Source: Malonomonas rubra DSM 5091
GTDB taxonomy: Bacteria > Desulfobacterota > Desulfuromonadia > Desulfuromonadales > Geopsychrobacteraceae
DNA length: 64,000 nucleotides
Reading direction: 5' to 3'
Assembly (NCBI RefSeq): GCF_900142125.1
Contig: NZ_FQZT01000007.1
Coordinates: forward strand, 124,001 to 188,000
The notes beneath the pieces are model-generated. The model did no database searches. It was given only the letters and a program-made list of their open reading frames with translations, and was not told the DNA's origin. The translations under genes were made by a program, and so were the position numbers. This document shows, in pieces, positions 19,569-27,968 of the stretch (within the stretch, counting starts at the first letter, position 1; every line of letters starts with the position of its first letter).

Positions 19569-19582
19569 TTTCGACGTCGAAA
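19569..19582. promoter_or_regulatory. Palindromic operator upstream of pirin gene
   Basis: TTTCGACGTCGAAA is a perfect 14-bp palindrome between the marR-like stop and the pirin start. The same half-site, TTTCGA, occurs in inverted orientation upstream of the marR-like gene itself, so autoregulation plus target control by that protein is inferred. Confidence 0.75.
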
Positions 19583-19596
19583 TAATAACTTAAAAA

Positions 19597-20037
19597 TTAT
19601 TTCCCTTTACCCAGTTTTTTCAGCAACGTCGCCAGCTGTTCCTGTTCATCCGCACTCAATACGCTGAATTCATGCTCAACAATCTTGGCGTGGCGTGGAA
19701 AAACCCTGCCGATCAGTTTTTCGCCTGCATCGGTCAATGTTACTGTCACCCGCCGCCGATCTTCCGGAGCTCGCATCCGCCGCACCAGGTCCTTTTTTTC
19801 CAGACTGTCAACAACGGTGGTCAGGTTGGCGTTGCTGCGCAAAATCTTTGCGCCCAATTCGCCCTGACTCAAAGGGCCGAGATGGTAGAGAGCTTCCAGC
19901 ACGGCAAACTGGCTGTGAGTCAGCTTGTCCGCCGCAAGATGCCGGTGAATATCGCCTGTGACCCGGTTGGTGGCCCGCATCAACTTGACATATAGATTGA
20001 GGGCCTGGCGCTGCGATTTCTCGGGTTGTTTTCTCAT
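19597..20037 (-). CDS. MarR family transcriptional regulator
   Basis: The protein has 146 residues from the ATG at 20037, which has GGAG about 7 bp upstream; a TTG four codons earlier is less likely. The winged-helix core includes THSQFAVLEALYHLGPLSQGELG, a recognition helix near RSNANLTTVVDSLEKKDLV and the wing APEDRRRVTVTLT. The family usually represses its own and neighbouring genes and is released by oxidants or phenolic compounds. Here the palindromes TTTCGA(CA)TCGAAA at 20051-20068 and TTTCGACGTCGAAA at 19569-19582 are the obvious operators. The likely targets are itself, the pirin and the FMN reductase. Confidence 0.92.
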   Translation of the reverse strand: MRKQPEKSQRQALNLYVKLMRATNRVTGDIHRHLAADKLTHSQFAVLEALYHLGPLSQGELGAKILRSNANLTTVVDSLEKKDLVRRMRAPEDRRRVTVTLTDAGEKLIGRVFPRHAKIVEHEFSVLSADEQEQLATLLKKLGKGK

Positions 20038-20050
20038 TTTCCGCTCCAAT

Positions 20051-20068
20051 TATTTCGACATCGAAATA
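20051..20068. promoter_or_regulatory. Palindromic operator upstream of marR-like gene
   Basis: TATTTCGA-CA-TCGAAATA has perfect 8-bp arms and lies 14-31 bp upstream of the marR-like start codon. It matches the operator in front of the pirin gene. Confidence 0.75.
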
Positions 20069-20118
20069 TTTAACTTCAGCATAAAGCCTGCTCCGATAAG
20101 AAATCAATACCCTGGTAT

Positions 20119-20154
20119 TAAAAAACGGGCGCGATGTAAAAATCACGCCCGTTT
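20119..20154 (-). terminator. Intrinsic terminator of the disulfide oxidoreductase gene
   Basis: In the minus direction the sequence forms aaacgggcgtgat/atcgcgcccgttt with one G-T pair and a 6-nt loop, followed by six T. It starts 13 bp after the stop codon of the minus-strand gene. Confidence 0.88.
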
Positions 20155-20166
20155 CCTGCCTTCACT

Positions 20167-21534
20167 TTAAGCCTGGTACTGGAAATGGTGCACCGCTTTG
20201 ACGACGTTGGTCGAATGGGTCGGATGCGCATGCACGGTGTTGCCGACCTGTTCCAGCGTCAGCCTGTTATCCACGGCCAAAGCCAGCTCGTGAATCATCT
20301 CGGTCGCTACTTCACCGACTATGATGGCACCGGTGATGACAGAGCTTTCTTCTTCGGCGAACAGCTTGACGAATGCCGGCGCCACTTTGTCGACCACCGA
20401 GCGCCCGTTCGGAACCGGCGACATGGTGAAGCTCTTCATCCCTGCTTTTACTTCGCTGACACCGATGGCGGCGACTTCCGGATAACTGAAAACCACGCGC
20501 GGCACGCCATCTTCATCAAGCGATGCGTTAGCTCCTTTTGCCATATTCATGGCAAGTATCGCGCCTGCCTTTTCGGCGGCATGGGCCAGCATCAGCCCCC
20601 CGGTGACATCTCCAACGGCGAAGATATGCGGCACGCTGGTCTGCATCGCCGGAGAAACTTTAATCGCACCCTTTTCGACTTCAACCCCGGCCGCATCGAG
20701 ATTGAGCCCCGCAACCATCGGTTTGCGACCGACACCGACCAGAACTTTATCGACGATCTCAGTCGTCTCGCTGCCCTTGTATTTGACCACAACCTGCCCG
20801 TTTTCCACCTGCAAGGCTTCGATCATGGTTCCGGTTTTGACGCTGATCCCCTGGTTTTCGAAAGCATCAGCCAACGCTTTGCCGGCTTCAGCATCCTCAC
20901 GCGGCAACAGGGTTTCAAAGGCTTCAACCAGGGTCACTTGACTGCCGAAACTGTGATACATGGTAGCAAACTCGCAACCGATCGCGCCGCCACCGACAAT
21001 CAACAACCTTTCCGGCAACTCGGTGTTCTTCAGCATATGATCGCTGGAGAGGATATATTCTCCATCAAATGGGGCAAACGGCAGCTCGACCGATTCGGAA
21101 CCGGTTGCGATAATAATCTGCTCACCTCGAATGATTTCGCTGCTGCCGTCATTTTTTGTAATCAGAATTTCGTGCTCCGACTGGAAAGAGCCGAGACCGC
21201 GGAAAATCGTGACCGGAGACGGGTCAATCGATCCCTGGATCATACCCTTCAACTTATCCAGGTCAGCATCTGCGACCGCCCGCAAACGTTTCAGATCGAC
21301 CGGACCGGCACTTAAATCGAGACCGTATTTCTCGCCCTGCCTGGCATAACGATAAGCCGTCGCAGCCTTGAGCAAGGCCTTGGTCGGCATGCAACCGCGG
21401 TTGAGGCAGACACCGCCAAAATCGTCATGCTCGGCCTGAACCAGGGCGACCGATTTTTCCATCGCGGTCAACATCATGCCCGCGGTAAGTCCGCCTGGGC
21501 CACCGCCAAGAACAACAACATCAAAGCTTTTCAT
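20167..21534 (-). CDS. Dihydrolipoyl dehydrogenase-like pyridine nucleotide-disulfide oxidoreductase
   Basis: The protein has 455 residues from the ATG at 21534, chosen for its strong AAGGAG site. It has an FAD-binding loop GGGPGGLTAG, the redox-active disulfide GGVCLNRGCMP, the NAD loop VGGGAIGCEFA and the second FAD motif FAVGDVTGG. The C-terminal dimer segment is HAHPTHSTNVV. The catalytic His is present, but the Glu that normally completes the His-Glu dyad of lipoamide dehydrogenases (HPTLSE) is replaced by Thr. It may therefore not be a standard E3 subunit. No 2-oxoacid dehydrogenase genes are nearby. It is 10 bp downstream of a MarR-type regulator gene and probably forms an operon with it. 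Confidence 0.9.
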   Translation of the reverse strand: MKSFDVVVLGGGPGGLTAGMMLTAMEKSVALVQAEHDDFGGVCLNRGCMPTKALLKAATAYRYARQGEKYGLDLSAGPVDLKRLRAVADADLDKLKGMIQGSIDPSPVTIFRGLGSFQSEHEILITKNDGSSEIIRGEQIIIATGSESVELPFAPFDGEYILSSDHMLKNTELPERLLIVGGGAIGCEFATMYHSFGSQVTLVEAFETLLPREDAEAGKALADAFENQGISVKTGTMIEALQVENGQVVVKYKGSETTEIVDKVLVGVGRKPMVAGLNLDAAGVEVEKGAIKVSPAMQTSVPHIFAVGDVTGGLMLAHAAEKAGAILAMNMAKGANASLDEDGVPRVVFSYPEVAAIGVSEVKAGMKSFTMSPVPNGRSVVDKVAPAFVKLFAEEESSVITGAIIVGEVATEMIHELALAVDNRLTLEQVGNTVHAHPTHSTNVVKAVHHFQYQA

Positions 21535-21544
21535 CTTTATCTCC

Positions 21545-21985
21545 TTAAATTTCGTTATTTGTTTCCAGTGCCAGCAGGGCACTGTCGAGTAGCCGGTGGA
21601 AATCTGAGATGTCGTTCACCGACATACGACCAGTCATTTTACCGATCACCTCGTCACGCTTTTGCTGCAACGCCTCCACCGTCGGCCTGATGCGATCAGT
21701 CAGGTAGACCCGCGACTGGCGTTTGTCCTGCTCGCAGGGAATCCGCCGGATCAACCCATCCCGCTCCATCCGCCGCAGTGTATTCGCCATAGTCGGCTGC
21801 TCCACCTGGATCCGGGTACAGAGCTCGGCCTGGGTCTGACCTTCCAGATCATGCAGACAGCAAAGCACCGGCAGCTGCCCTTGGGACACACCTTCCGGCT
21901 TGATCTGGTCATTCAGCTGAAGCATCAGCAGACGATTCAGGTAGTGAAGCTTGTAAGCCAGATTGTCATTTTTACTGTCTTCCAT
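21545..21985 (-). CDS. MarR family transcriptional regulator
   Basis: The protein has 146 residues from the ATG at 21985 (GAGG about 9 bp upstream). The winged-helix portion includes SQGQLPVLCCLHDLEGQTQAELC, a recognition helix EQPTMANTLRRMERDGL and the wing CEQDKRQSRVYLT. It heads a two-gene operon with the disulfide oxidoreductase. A 44-bp inverted repeat immediately upstream (22001-22044) contains two copies of ATAGC-NN-GCTAT and is the expected operator. Inducer unknown. Confidence 0.92.
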   Translation of the reverse strand: MEDSKNDNLAYKLHYLNRLLMLQLNDQIKPEGVSQGQLPVLCCLHDLEGQTQAELCTRIQVEQPTMANTLRRMERDGLIRRIPCEQDKRQSRVYLTDRIRPTVEALQQKRDEVIGKMTGRMSVNDISDFHRLLDSALLALETNNEI

Positions 21986-22000
21986 CGTCCGACCTCGCAA

Positions 22001-22044
22001 AATAGATAGCCTGCTATGGAAAATTACATAGCAGGCTATCTATT
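22001..22044. promoter_or_regulatory. Double MarR-type operator (nested inverted repeat)
   Basis: Perfect 18-bp arms are separated by 8 nt. Each arm is itself a palindrome: ATAGCCTGCTAT at 22006-22017 and ATAGCAGGCTAT at 22028-22039. The two centres are 22 bp apart, about two helical turns, so two dimers could bind the same DNA face. It lies 16 bp upstream of the MarR start codon. Confidence 0.85.
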
Positions 22045-22066
22045 GTCAAGCTTATTAGGGAAGCTC

Positions 22067-22948
22067 TTAAGCGATCCGCAGTTCCCGCATCATCTCTGCC
22101 GGGCTCTGGCCGAAATAACGTTTAAACTCTCGGCTAAACTGCGACGGGCTTTCGTAGCCGACCCGGTCGGCGGCAACGTAGGCTTTCAAACCATCCTGTA
22201 CGATGAAATCGCGCGCTTTACTCAAGCGGATCTTTTTCAAGTACTGCAGCGGCGAGTCGGAGGTCACCTCTTTAAATGCGCGGTGGAACGCGGAAGGGCT
22301 CATGTGCGCCTGCTGCGCCAGGCGATCGACATCAAGGTTTTCAGCAAAATCTTTTTGGATCAATTGCAAAGCACGAGCGACACGGGCAAAGTTGCCACTG
22401 TGGGAGGCCAACGCGTACAGTACCGGGGACTGCTGCCCCTGCAGGGCGCGAAACAGGATCTCTTTGCGCAATCCGGGGCCAAGAATCTTCGCTTCAGTTT
22501 CGCTCTGCAGTGCTTTCAGCAAACGGCCAACAGCTGCACTCATTTCCGGTTCCAGCAGCGCCGGCCCGATGGCCCGCGGCAGGACGTTATCACTGCGCAC
22601 CGTCACCTCGTGATCCTGCCCCAGCTGGGCGATCAGTTCATGCAACAGCGGCAGGTCGATATCGATATAAATACCCAGTACCGGGTTCTCCGGCGACGCC
22701 TGGGTTTCGCACTCGAACGGCATGGTCACCGAGGTGACCAGGTAGTTGTCGGCATTGTAGGGAAAGGACTTACCGCCCAAGTAGCCAATTTTTTTGCCGG
22801 AGACAACAATGCAGATACCGGGATCGTAAATCAGCGGGCAACGAGGAATCGGCCGCGAGGCTTTGAACAGGCGGACTCCGGCCAGCCTAGTTTCAGTAAA
22901 GCCGTCCCTCGGTGTGAGCTGCTGCAGCAATTTTCCAAGTTCACTCAT
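22067..22948 (-). CDS. AraC family regulator (YqhC-like)
   Basis: The 293-residue protein has an N-terminal AraC-type regulatory domain (including CPLIYDPGICIVVSG and a DNYLVTSVTMPFECE cupin-like strand). It is followed by a C-terminal double helix-turn-helix (about residues 195-293) with HMSPSAFHRAFKEVT and the family signature VGYESPSQFSREFKRYFG. It is divergent from a yqhD-type aldehyde reductase gene, exactly as in the yqhC-yqhD locus of enterobacteria where YqhC activates yqhD in response to aldehydes. Equivalent regulation is inferred here. The ribosome site is AAAGGAA. Confidence 0.92.
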   Translation of the reverse strand: MSELGKLLQQLTPRDGFTETRLAGVRLFKASRPIPRCPLIYDPGICIVVSGKKIGYLGGKSFPYNADNYLVTSVTMPFECETQASPENPVLGIYIDIDLPLLHELIAQLGQDHEVTVRSDNVLPRAIGPALLEPEMSAAVGRLLKALQSETEAKILGPGLRKEILFRALQGQQSPVLYALASHSGNFARVARALQLIQKDFAENLDVDRLAQQAHMSPSAFHRAFKEVTSDSPLQYLKKIRLSKARDFIVQDGLKAYVAADRVGYESPSQFSREFKRYFGQSPAEMMRELRIA

Positions 22949-23060
22949 CGCAGATTCCTTTTTGTATCAAAAGAGATGATTCGACAAGAAATCTACCATA
23001 TTTAGATTTAAAAAGGCATCTTCAAGCAGGAATAGGCAATTCTTTGACAGGATTCAATAT

Positions 23061-23088
23061 TTGCAACCGGCTTTCGCCTGCCTATACT
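23061..23088 (+). promoter_or_regulatory. Candidate sigma-70 promoter of the yqhD-like gene
   Basis: TTGCAA and TATACT are separated by 16 bp, with the -10 box ending 46 bp before the ATG. The element lies in the intergenic region shared with the AraC-type regulator gene, where an activator site would be expected. Confidence 0.55.
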
Positions 23089-23134
23089 CTAAACTATCAA
23101 AACAGCCCATACACCAAGTGAAAGGATAAGCGAG

Positions 23135-24307
23135 ATGCAGAACTTCAATTTTCACAACCCGACCAGCATTATCTTCGGCAAGGGCCAGATGAAACAGCTC
23201 GACAGCCAGATACCGCAGAACTCCAAGGTGCTGATCACCTACGGCGGCGGTAGCGTCATCAAAAATGGCGTACTCGACAAAGTCAAAACCGAACTGGCCA
23301 AGTCACCACGCGAAGTCATCGAGTTCGGCGGCATCGAGCCGAACCCGAAATTCGAAACCCTGATGAAAGCAGTCGAAATCGCCCGCGCGGAAGAGGTCGA
23401 CTTCCTGCTCGCCGTCGGCGGTGGCTCGGTGATGGACGGCACCAAGTTTATCGCCATTGCAACGGTCGCCGATGAATTCAAGGGAGAAGAAGAAAAAATC
23501 CTCGGTTTCGGTTTCGGCCCGGTTCCGGTAAAACGCGCCCTTCCGCTCGGAACCGTTGTCACAATGCCGGCGACCGGTTCGGAAATGAATATGGGAGCAG
23601 TTGTCAGCCGAGGCGAGGACAAGATGCCGGTGATGAGTCCACTGACCTTCCCGAAGTTCTCCATCCTCGATCCGGAATTAACCTACACCCTGCCGAAAAT
23701 CCAGGTGGCCAACGGCGTGGTCGACACTTTTGTGCATACGGTGGAGCAGTACATCACCTACCCGGCGGAGGGGCGTTTTCAGGATCGCACTGCTGAAGGG
23801 ATCCTGCAGACCCTGATCGAGATCGGCAAAACCACCGTCGACAACCCGACCGACTACGATGCCCGTGCCAACCTGGTCTGGTGCGCGACCATGGCGTTGA
23901 ACGGCTTGATCGGTGCCGGCGTGCCTCAGGACTGGAGCATCCACATGATCGGCCACGAGATCACCGCACTGTTCCATGTCGATCATGCGCAGACGCTGGC
24001 CGTCGTCACCCCGGCGATGTGGCGCATGCGACGTGAGCAGAAACGGGAGAAGCTGCTGCAGTACGCCGAACGGGTCTGGAATATCGCGGAAGGGTCCGAG
24101 GATGAAAAGATCGACGCCGCTATCGCCAGAACGGAAGAGTTTTTCCACAGCCTCGGCATCAAAACCCGGCTGTCCGACCACAGCATCAATGAGGCCGGTA
24201 TCGAACGAATCATCCAGAACCTGGAGAAACACGGTATGGTCAAGCTGTCGGAGCACGGCGACATCACCCCCGATGTTGCCCGGAAAATCCTCCAGAAAGC
24301 ATTGTAA
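23135..24307 (+). CDS. yqhD: Iron-containing (NADPH-dependent) alcohol dehydrogenase, YqhD-like
   Basis: The 390-residue protein is collinear with E. coli YqhD (387). It opens with NFNFHNPTSIIFGKG, has the GGGSVIK and VGGGSVMDGTKF nucleotide loops, and retains the metal ligands: Asp and His in NGVVDTFVHTVEQY and two His in MIGHEI..HVDHAQTLAV. Enzymes of this type reduce short-chain aldehydes to alcohols with NADPH, detoxifying glyoxal, methylglyoxal or lipid aldehydes. An AAAGGATAAG tract precedes the ATG, and an intrinsic terminator follows at 24316-24351, so it is probably monocistronic. Confidence 0.95.
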   Translation: MQNFNFHNPTSIIFGKGQMKQLDSQIPQNSKVLITYGGGSVIKNGVLDKVKTELAKSPREVIEFGGIEPNPKFETLMKAVEIARAEEVDFLLAVGGGSVMDGTKFIAIATVADEFKGEEEKILGFGFGPVPVKRALPLGTVVTMPATGSEMNMGAVVSRGEDKMPVMSPLTFPKFSILDPELTYTLPKIQVANGVVDTFVHTVEQYITYPAEGRFQDRTAEGILQTLIEIGKTTVDNPTDYDARANLVWCATMALNGLIGAGVPQDWSIHMIGHEITALFHVDHAQTLAVVTPAMWRMRREQKREKLLQYAERVWNIAEGSEDEKIDAAIARTEEFFHSLGIKTRLSDHSINEAGIERIIQNLEKHGMVKLSEHGDITPDVARKILQKAL

Positions 24308-24315
24308 TCATCTGT

Positions 24316-24351
24316 AGAGAACGCCCACAAACAATTTTGTGGGCGTTCTCT
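24316..24351 (+). terminator. Stem-loop terminator after yqhD-like gene
   Basis: Perfect 15-bp arms (agagaacgcccacaa/ttgtgggcgttctct) with a 6-nt loop start 9 bp after the stop codon. The downstream sequence is pyrimidine-rich (caatctcttccctttt). Confidence 0.85.
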
Positions 24352-24744
24352 CAATCTCTTCCCTTTTACCATCTCCTCATTTGACATCTCCATCCATCCT
24401 CGTTTATGGTCATAGGGCTAGGCGGCACCCCGCCAGGGTGTTCCGACCTTGTCCCGCAAGAAGATCGTTAAGAACATCGCCCCGTGTGATGCTTCGCAGA
24501 TCTTCTTTCCAATCAGAGTTGCGCTTGGTTCTGTGGTTCCCGCATTACCGGGTCGCGGGTCGCTCTGTCCGTTATAAAACTTAATATTTATTTTCAGGGA
24601 CGCTGCTGATTGCAGACCTCCACCCCTCTTCCGCTCGCTCTCGGCTGTGCTCCTTGGTGTTGTTACTTTCTTATCAGGTCTTTACCAACACCATAAATCC
24701 AACTGAAACATTCCTGATAAGTCATTGAAGTTAAAGAGGAATTT
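24352..24744. other. Intergenic region with an orphan open frame of uncertain nature
   Basis: No gene can be assigned. On the minus strand a frame is open from about 24645 down to a stop at 24418-24420, about 75 codons, passing through SLKINIKFYNGQ and IGKKICEASHGAMFLT. It has no good start or ribosome site, so it may be chance or a remnant. GC-rich self-complementary stretches (ggcggcaccccgcc; cccgcattaccgggtcgcggg) are also present. The last 50 bp hold the ribosome site of the proV-like gene. Confidence 0.4.
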
Positions 24745-25992
24745 ATGACTGAGCCAGTCAAGATCGAAGTCAAAAATCTATACAAAATATTCGGCCCACA
24801 GCCGAAAAAGGCCATGGCCCTGCTTAAACAAGGGCTGGACAAAGAGGCAATTTTTGAAAAAACCGAAACCACGGTCGGCGTGCAGGACGCCAGTTTCGAG
24901 ATTTTCAAAGGCGAGATTTTCGTCATCATGGGCCTCTCCGGTTCCGGCAAGTCGACCATGGTGCGGATGCTCAACCGGCTGATCGAACCGACCTCTGGCC
25001 AAGTGCTGATCGACGGCGAAGATATTGTTGCCATGAATGATGATCAGCTGGTCAAAGTACGACGCGCTAAATTGAGTATGGTGTTCCAATCTTTCGCTCT
25101 GATGCCGCACATGACCGTGCTGCAGAATGCGGCTTTCGGCCTGGAGATGGACGGAGTCGACAAACAAACCCGTGAGCAGCGCGCCTTGCAAGCACTTGAG
25201 CAAGTCGGTCTGGAGGCCTGGGCTGAGAGCATGCCGGACGAGCTGTCGGGTGGCATGCAGCAGCGAGTCGGACTAGCCCGCGGGCTGGCGGTCGATCCCG
25301 ACATTCTGCTGATGGATGAAGCCTTCTCCGCCCTCGATCCGCTGATCCGCACCGAGATGCAGGACGAACTGCTGAAGCTACAGGCGAAAGCGAAGCGGAC
25401 CATCGTCTTCATTTCCCACGATCTGGATGAGGCGATGCGCATCGGCGACCGGATCGCCATCATGGAAGGCGGCAGAGTGGTCCAGGTCGGCACGCCGGAA
25501 GAAATTTTACAGAACCCGGCCGACGATTATGTCCGCGCGTTCTTCCGCGGCGTCGATCCGACCAACATTCTCACTGCCGGCGACATCGCCACGCAAACCC
25601 AGGTCACAATCCCGATCACCGACGGCAAAAACCCGCGGGCAGGCCTGCAGCGACTGGTAAAGAACGATCGCGATTACGCCTATGTGCTCGACAGCGAAAA
25701 AACCTTTAAAGGTGTTGTTTCGACCGACTCCCTGCGTGACATGCTTGAAAATGACAACGTTCCTCACCTGATCCCGAACGCCTACCTCGAAGAGGTCGTG
25801 GCCGCGCATAAAGATGATTCTCTGCAGGACATTCTGCCAAAAGTGGCAGCACACCCCTGGCCACTGCCAATCCTCGACGATGATGGCAGGTATCTGGGCG
25901 CCATTTCGAAAAACCTGTTTCTGAAAACCCTGCATCGCAACCAAAGTGATGAACCCGCGGATATGGAACCCGCCACGAACGGAGCTCAGTAA
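24745..25992 (+). CDS. proV: Glycine betaine/proline ABC transporter ATP-binding protein
   Basis: The 415-residue ATPase has Walker [10 protein letters not shown] (about residues 69-77), signature [14 protein letters not shown], Walker [13 protein letters not shown] and the H-loop [12 protein letters not shown]-terminal pair of CBS domains (about 285-400) follows, as in ProV/OpuA where they sense ionic strength. The N-terminal extension ([14 protein letters not shown]) is also ProV-like. It is the first gene of a three-gene operon; its stop overlaps the permease start as TAATG. It would power betaine or proline uptake during osmotic stress. Confidence 0.96.
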   Translation: MTEPVKIEVKNLYKIFGPQPKKAMALLKQGLDKEAIFEKTETTVGVQDASFEIFKGEIFVIMGLSGSGKSTMVRMLNRLIEPTSGQVLIDGEDIVAMNDDQLVKVRRAKLSMVFQSFALMPHMTVLQNAAFGLEMDGVDKQTREQRALQALEQVGLEAWAESMPDELSGGMQQRVGLARGLAVDPDILLMDEAFSALDPLIRTEMQDELLKLQAKAKRTIVFISHDLDEAMRIGDRIAIMEGGRVVQVGTPEEILQNPADDYVRAFFRGVDPTNILTAGDIATQTQVTIPITDGKNPRAGLQRLVKNDRDYAYVLDSEKTFKGVVSTDSLRDMLENDNVPHLIPNAYLEEVVAAHKDDSLQDILPKVAAHPWPLPILDDDGRYLGAISKNLFLKTLHRNQSDEPADMEPATNGAQ

Positions 25993-26831
25993 TGAACTTT
26001 TTCAGCTTTAAAGAAAAACTGATCCCTCTGGACGAATGGGTTCAGGACTTGGTCGACTGGCTGGTTTACAACCACCGGGATATTTTTCAGGCGATCAAAG
26101 CTCCAATCGAGCTCTGTCTGAATGGTTTTGAGTGGGTTTTCACGTCACTGCCGCCGCTGGTGATTATTCTGTTTTTTATCGCCGTTGCCTGGCGCTACGC
26201 CGGCAAGGGAGTAGCAGCCTTTACCCTTATCACACTTTTACTGGTCGGCTACTTGGGACTTTGGGAAGATACTATGGTCACCTTGGCGATGGTGGTCAGT
26301 TCGGTCTTTTTCTGCGCTTTAGCGGGCATCCCACTCGGCATTATGGCCGGACGCAGTGATCGCTTCGAAATATTCCTGCGACCAGCGCTCGATGCCATGC
26401 AGACCATCCCGCCTTTTGTCTACCTGGTGCCGGTGGTCATGCTGTTCAGCATCGGCACTGTTTCGGGGATTCTGGCAACGATCGTCTTTGCTCTGCCGCC
26501 GATTGTGCGACTGACCAGCCTCGGCATCCGTCAGGTCCACCCGGAACTGATCGAGGCGGCTCTCTCTTTCGGTGCCACCGATTGGCAGGTGCTGCGAAAA
26601 GTCCAGTTCCCGCTGGCGCTGCCCTCTATCATGGCCGGCCTCAACCAGACGTTGATGATGGCCCTGTCGATGGTCGTTATCGCAGCATTGATTGGTGCCG
26701 GCGGACTCGGCAACCCGGTCGTGCAGGGGCTGAACACACTAGAAATTGGTTTGGCAACTATCGGCGGTCTGGCGATCGTCATGCTTGCCATGATGCTTGA
26801 TCGAATCACCCAGAGTTTCGGGCAGAAATAA
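25992..26831 (+). CDS. proW: Glycine betaine/proline ABC transporter permease
   Basis: This 279-residue inner-membrane permease has six to seven membrane segments. The cytoplasmic EAA-like loop, which contacts the ATPase, is in SFGATDWQVLRKVQFPLALPSIMAGL. A PLGIMAGRSDRFE segment and a QTIPPFVYLVP segment are typical of ProW. Its start codon overlaps the stop of the ATPase gene by one base, indicating translational coupling. The substrate-binding protein gene follows 35 bp later. Confidence 0.95.
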   Translation: MNFFSFKEKLIPLDEWVQDLVDWLVYNHRDIFQAIKAPIELCLNGFEWVFTSLPPLVIILFFIAVAWRYAGKGVAAFTLITLLLVGYLGLWEDTMVTLAMVVSSVFFCALAGIPLGIMAGRSDRFEIFLRPALDAMQTIPPFVYLVPVVMLFSIGTVSGILATIVFALPPIVRLTSLGIRQVHPELIEAALSFGATDWQVLRKVQFPLALPSIMAGLNQTLMMALSMVVIAALIGAGGLGNPVVQGLNTLEIGLATIGGLAIVMLAMMLDRITQSFGQK

Positions 26832-26866
26832 ATTTTAATCACCCATTCCATGAAAAGGAGAAATCG

Positions 26867-27886
26867 ATGAAACGTCTGATTATATTGGCAATGATGCTCT
26901 GCCTTGCGGTTCCCGCATTTGCAGATGGCCACAAGCCGGGCAAGGGGGTCGAAGTCAAGCCGGGCCGCGCAACCTGGAACACCGGCTACTTCCAGGAGGC
27001 CCTGGTCCGCACCGGTTTAAAAGAGTTGGGCTACGAGGTTGAAGATCCGAAGGAACTGCAGAACCCGCTCTTCTACCAATCTGTCGCCCTGGGCGATCTC
27101 GATTACTGGACCAACGGCTGGTTCCCGATTCATTATGCGCAGATGCCGAAGAACCATGAAAAACGGATGGAACTGGTCGGCTACGTCGCCAAGGCCGGCG
27201 GCCTGCAAGGTTATCTGGTATCGAAAAAAGAAGTCGAGCAATACAACATCAAATCGCTGGATGATTTCAAGCGGCCGGAAGTCAAAAAAGCCTTTGACGC
27301 CAACGGTGACGGCAAGGCCGATTTGACCGCCTGCCCTCCGGGCTGGGGTTGTGAGAAAACTATCGGCTTCCACATGGAGGCTTATGGCCTCGAAGATCAC
27401 ATCAACCTGATCAAAGCCGGTTACTCCGCCAGTATGGCCGATGCCCTCGGTCGCTACCAATCCGGCAAACCGGTCTTCTTCTATACCTGGGCGCCAAACT
27501 GGACCATCTTCAAACTCAAGCCGGGCGAGGATGTTCTCTGGATGAACGTTCCGGAAATCAAGCCGACCGAAGCTCAAAAAGCACAGGCTGATCGCCTGAC
27601 TGCCAGTGGTGTCGTTGGCGCAGTGACCGATCCGGTCAAGCTCGGCTTTATTGCCGCCGATATCCGCATTGTCGCCAACAAGCGCTTCTTGGAGAACAAC
27701 CCGGCTGCGAAGAAATTCTTCGAAGTTTTCACCCTGCCGCTGGCCGACATTAGCGAGCAGAACACCAGGATGGAAAATGGTGAAAAATCGAAAGAAGATA
27801 TCGATCGCCACGTCAAAGAGTGGATCGCCAAAAATCAGGAAACCTGGAATGGCTGGCTGGAGGCTGCTCGCAAGGCAGCCAAGTAG
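26867..27886 (+). CDS. proX: Glycine betaine/proline ABC transporter substrate-binding protein
   Basis: The 339-residue periplasmic protein has a 19-residue signal peptide ending in VPAFA-D. The mature part (VKPGRATWNTGYFQEALV..., GDLDYWTNGWFPIHY) matches the OpuAC/ProX fold. The Trp-rich segments (YWTNGW, FYTWAPNWT) could form the aromatic box that binds quaternary amines. It ends the operon, with AAGGAG before the ATG and a strong terminator 20 bp after the stop. The precise ligand among betaine-like solutes is not resolved by sequence. Confidence 0.94.
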   Translation: MKRLIILAMMLCLAVPAFADGHKPGKGVEVKPGRATWNTGYFQEALVRTGLKELGYEVEDPKELQNPLFYQSVALGDLDYWTNGWFPIHYAQMPKNHEKRMELVGYVAKAGGLQGYLVSKKEVEQYNIKSLDDFKRPEVKKAFDANGDGKADLTACPPGWGCEKTIGFHMEAYGLEDHINLIKAGYSASMADALGRYQSGKPVFFYTWAPNWTIFKLKPGEDVLWMNVPEIKPTEAQKAQADRLTASGVVGAVTDPVKLGFIAADIRIVANKRFLENNPAAKKFFEVFTLPLADISEQNTRMENGEKSKEDIDRHVKEWIAKNQETWNGWLEAARKAAK

Positions 27887-27905
27887 CCCAAGCAGCATTG
27901 TCACT

Positions 27906-27941
27906 AAACGGCCGGTGGGATCTCCACCGGCCGTTTGTTTT
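27906..27941 (+). terminator. Intrinsic terminator of the proVWX-like operon
   Basis: 13-bp arms (aaacggccggtgg/ccaccggccgttt) with a 5-nt loop are followed by gtttt. Confidence 0.9.
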
Positions 27942-27968
27942 CAGGATTAAATTCCGGCAGAGGTCTAC

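Noticed and set aside
20185-21315. 376-codon open frame antisense to the disulfide oxidoreductase gene
   Set aside because: Low-complexity His/Arg/Phe-rich translation, no ribosome site, complete overlap with a well-supported gene.
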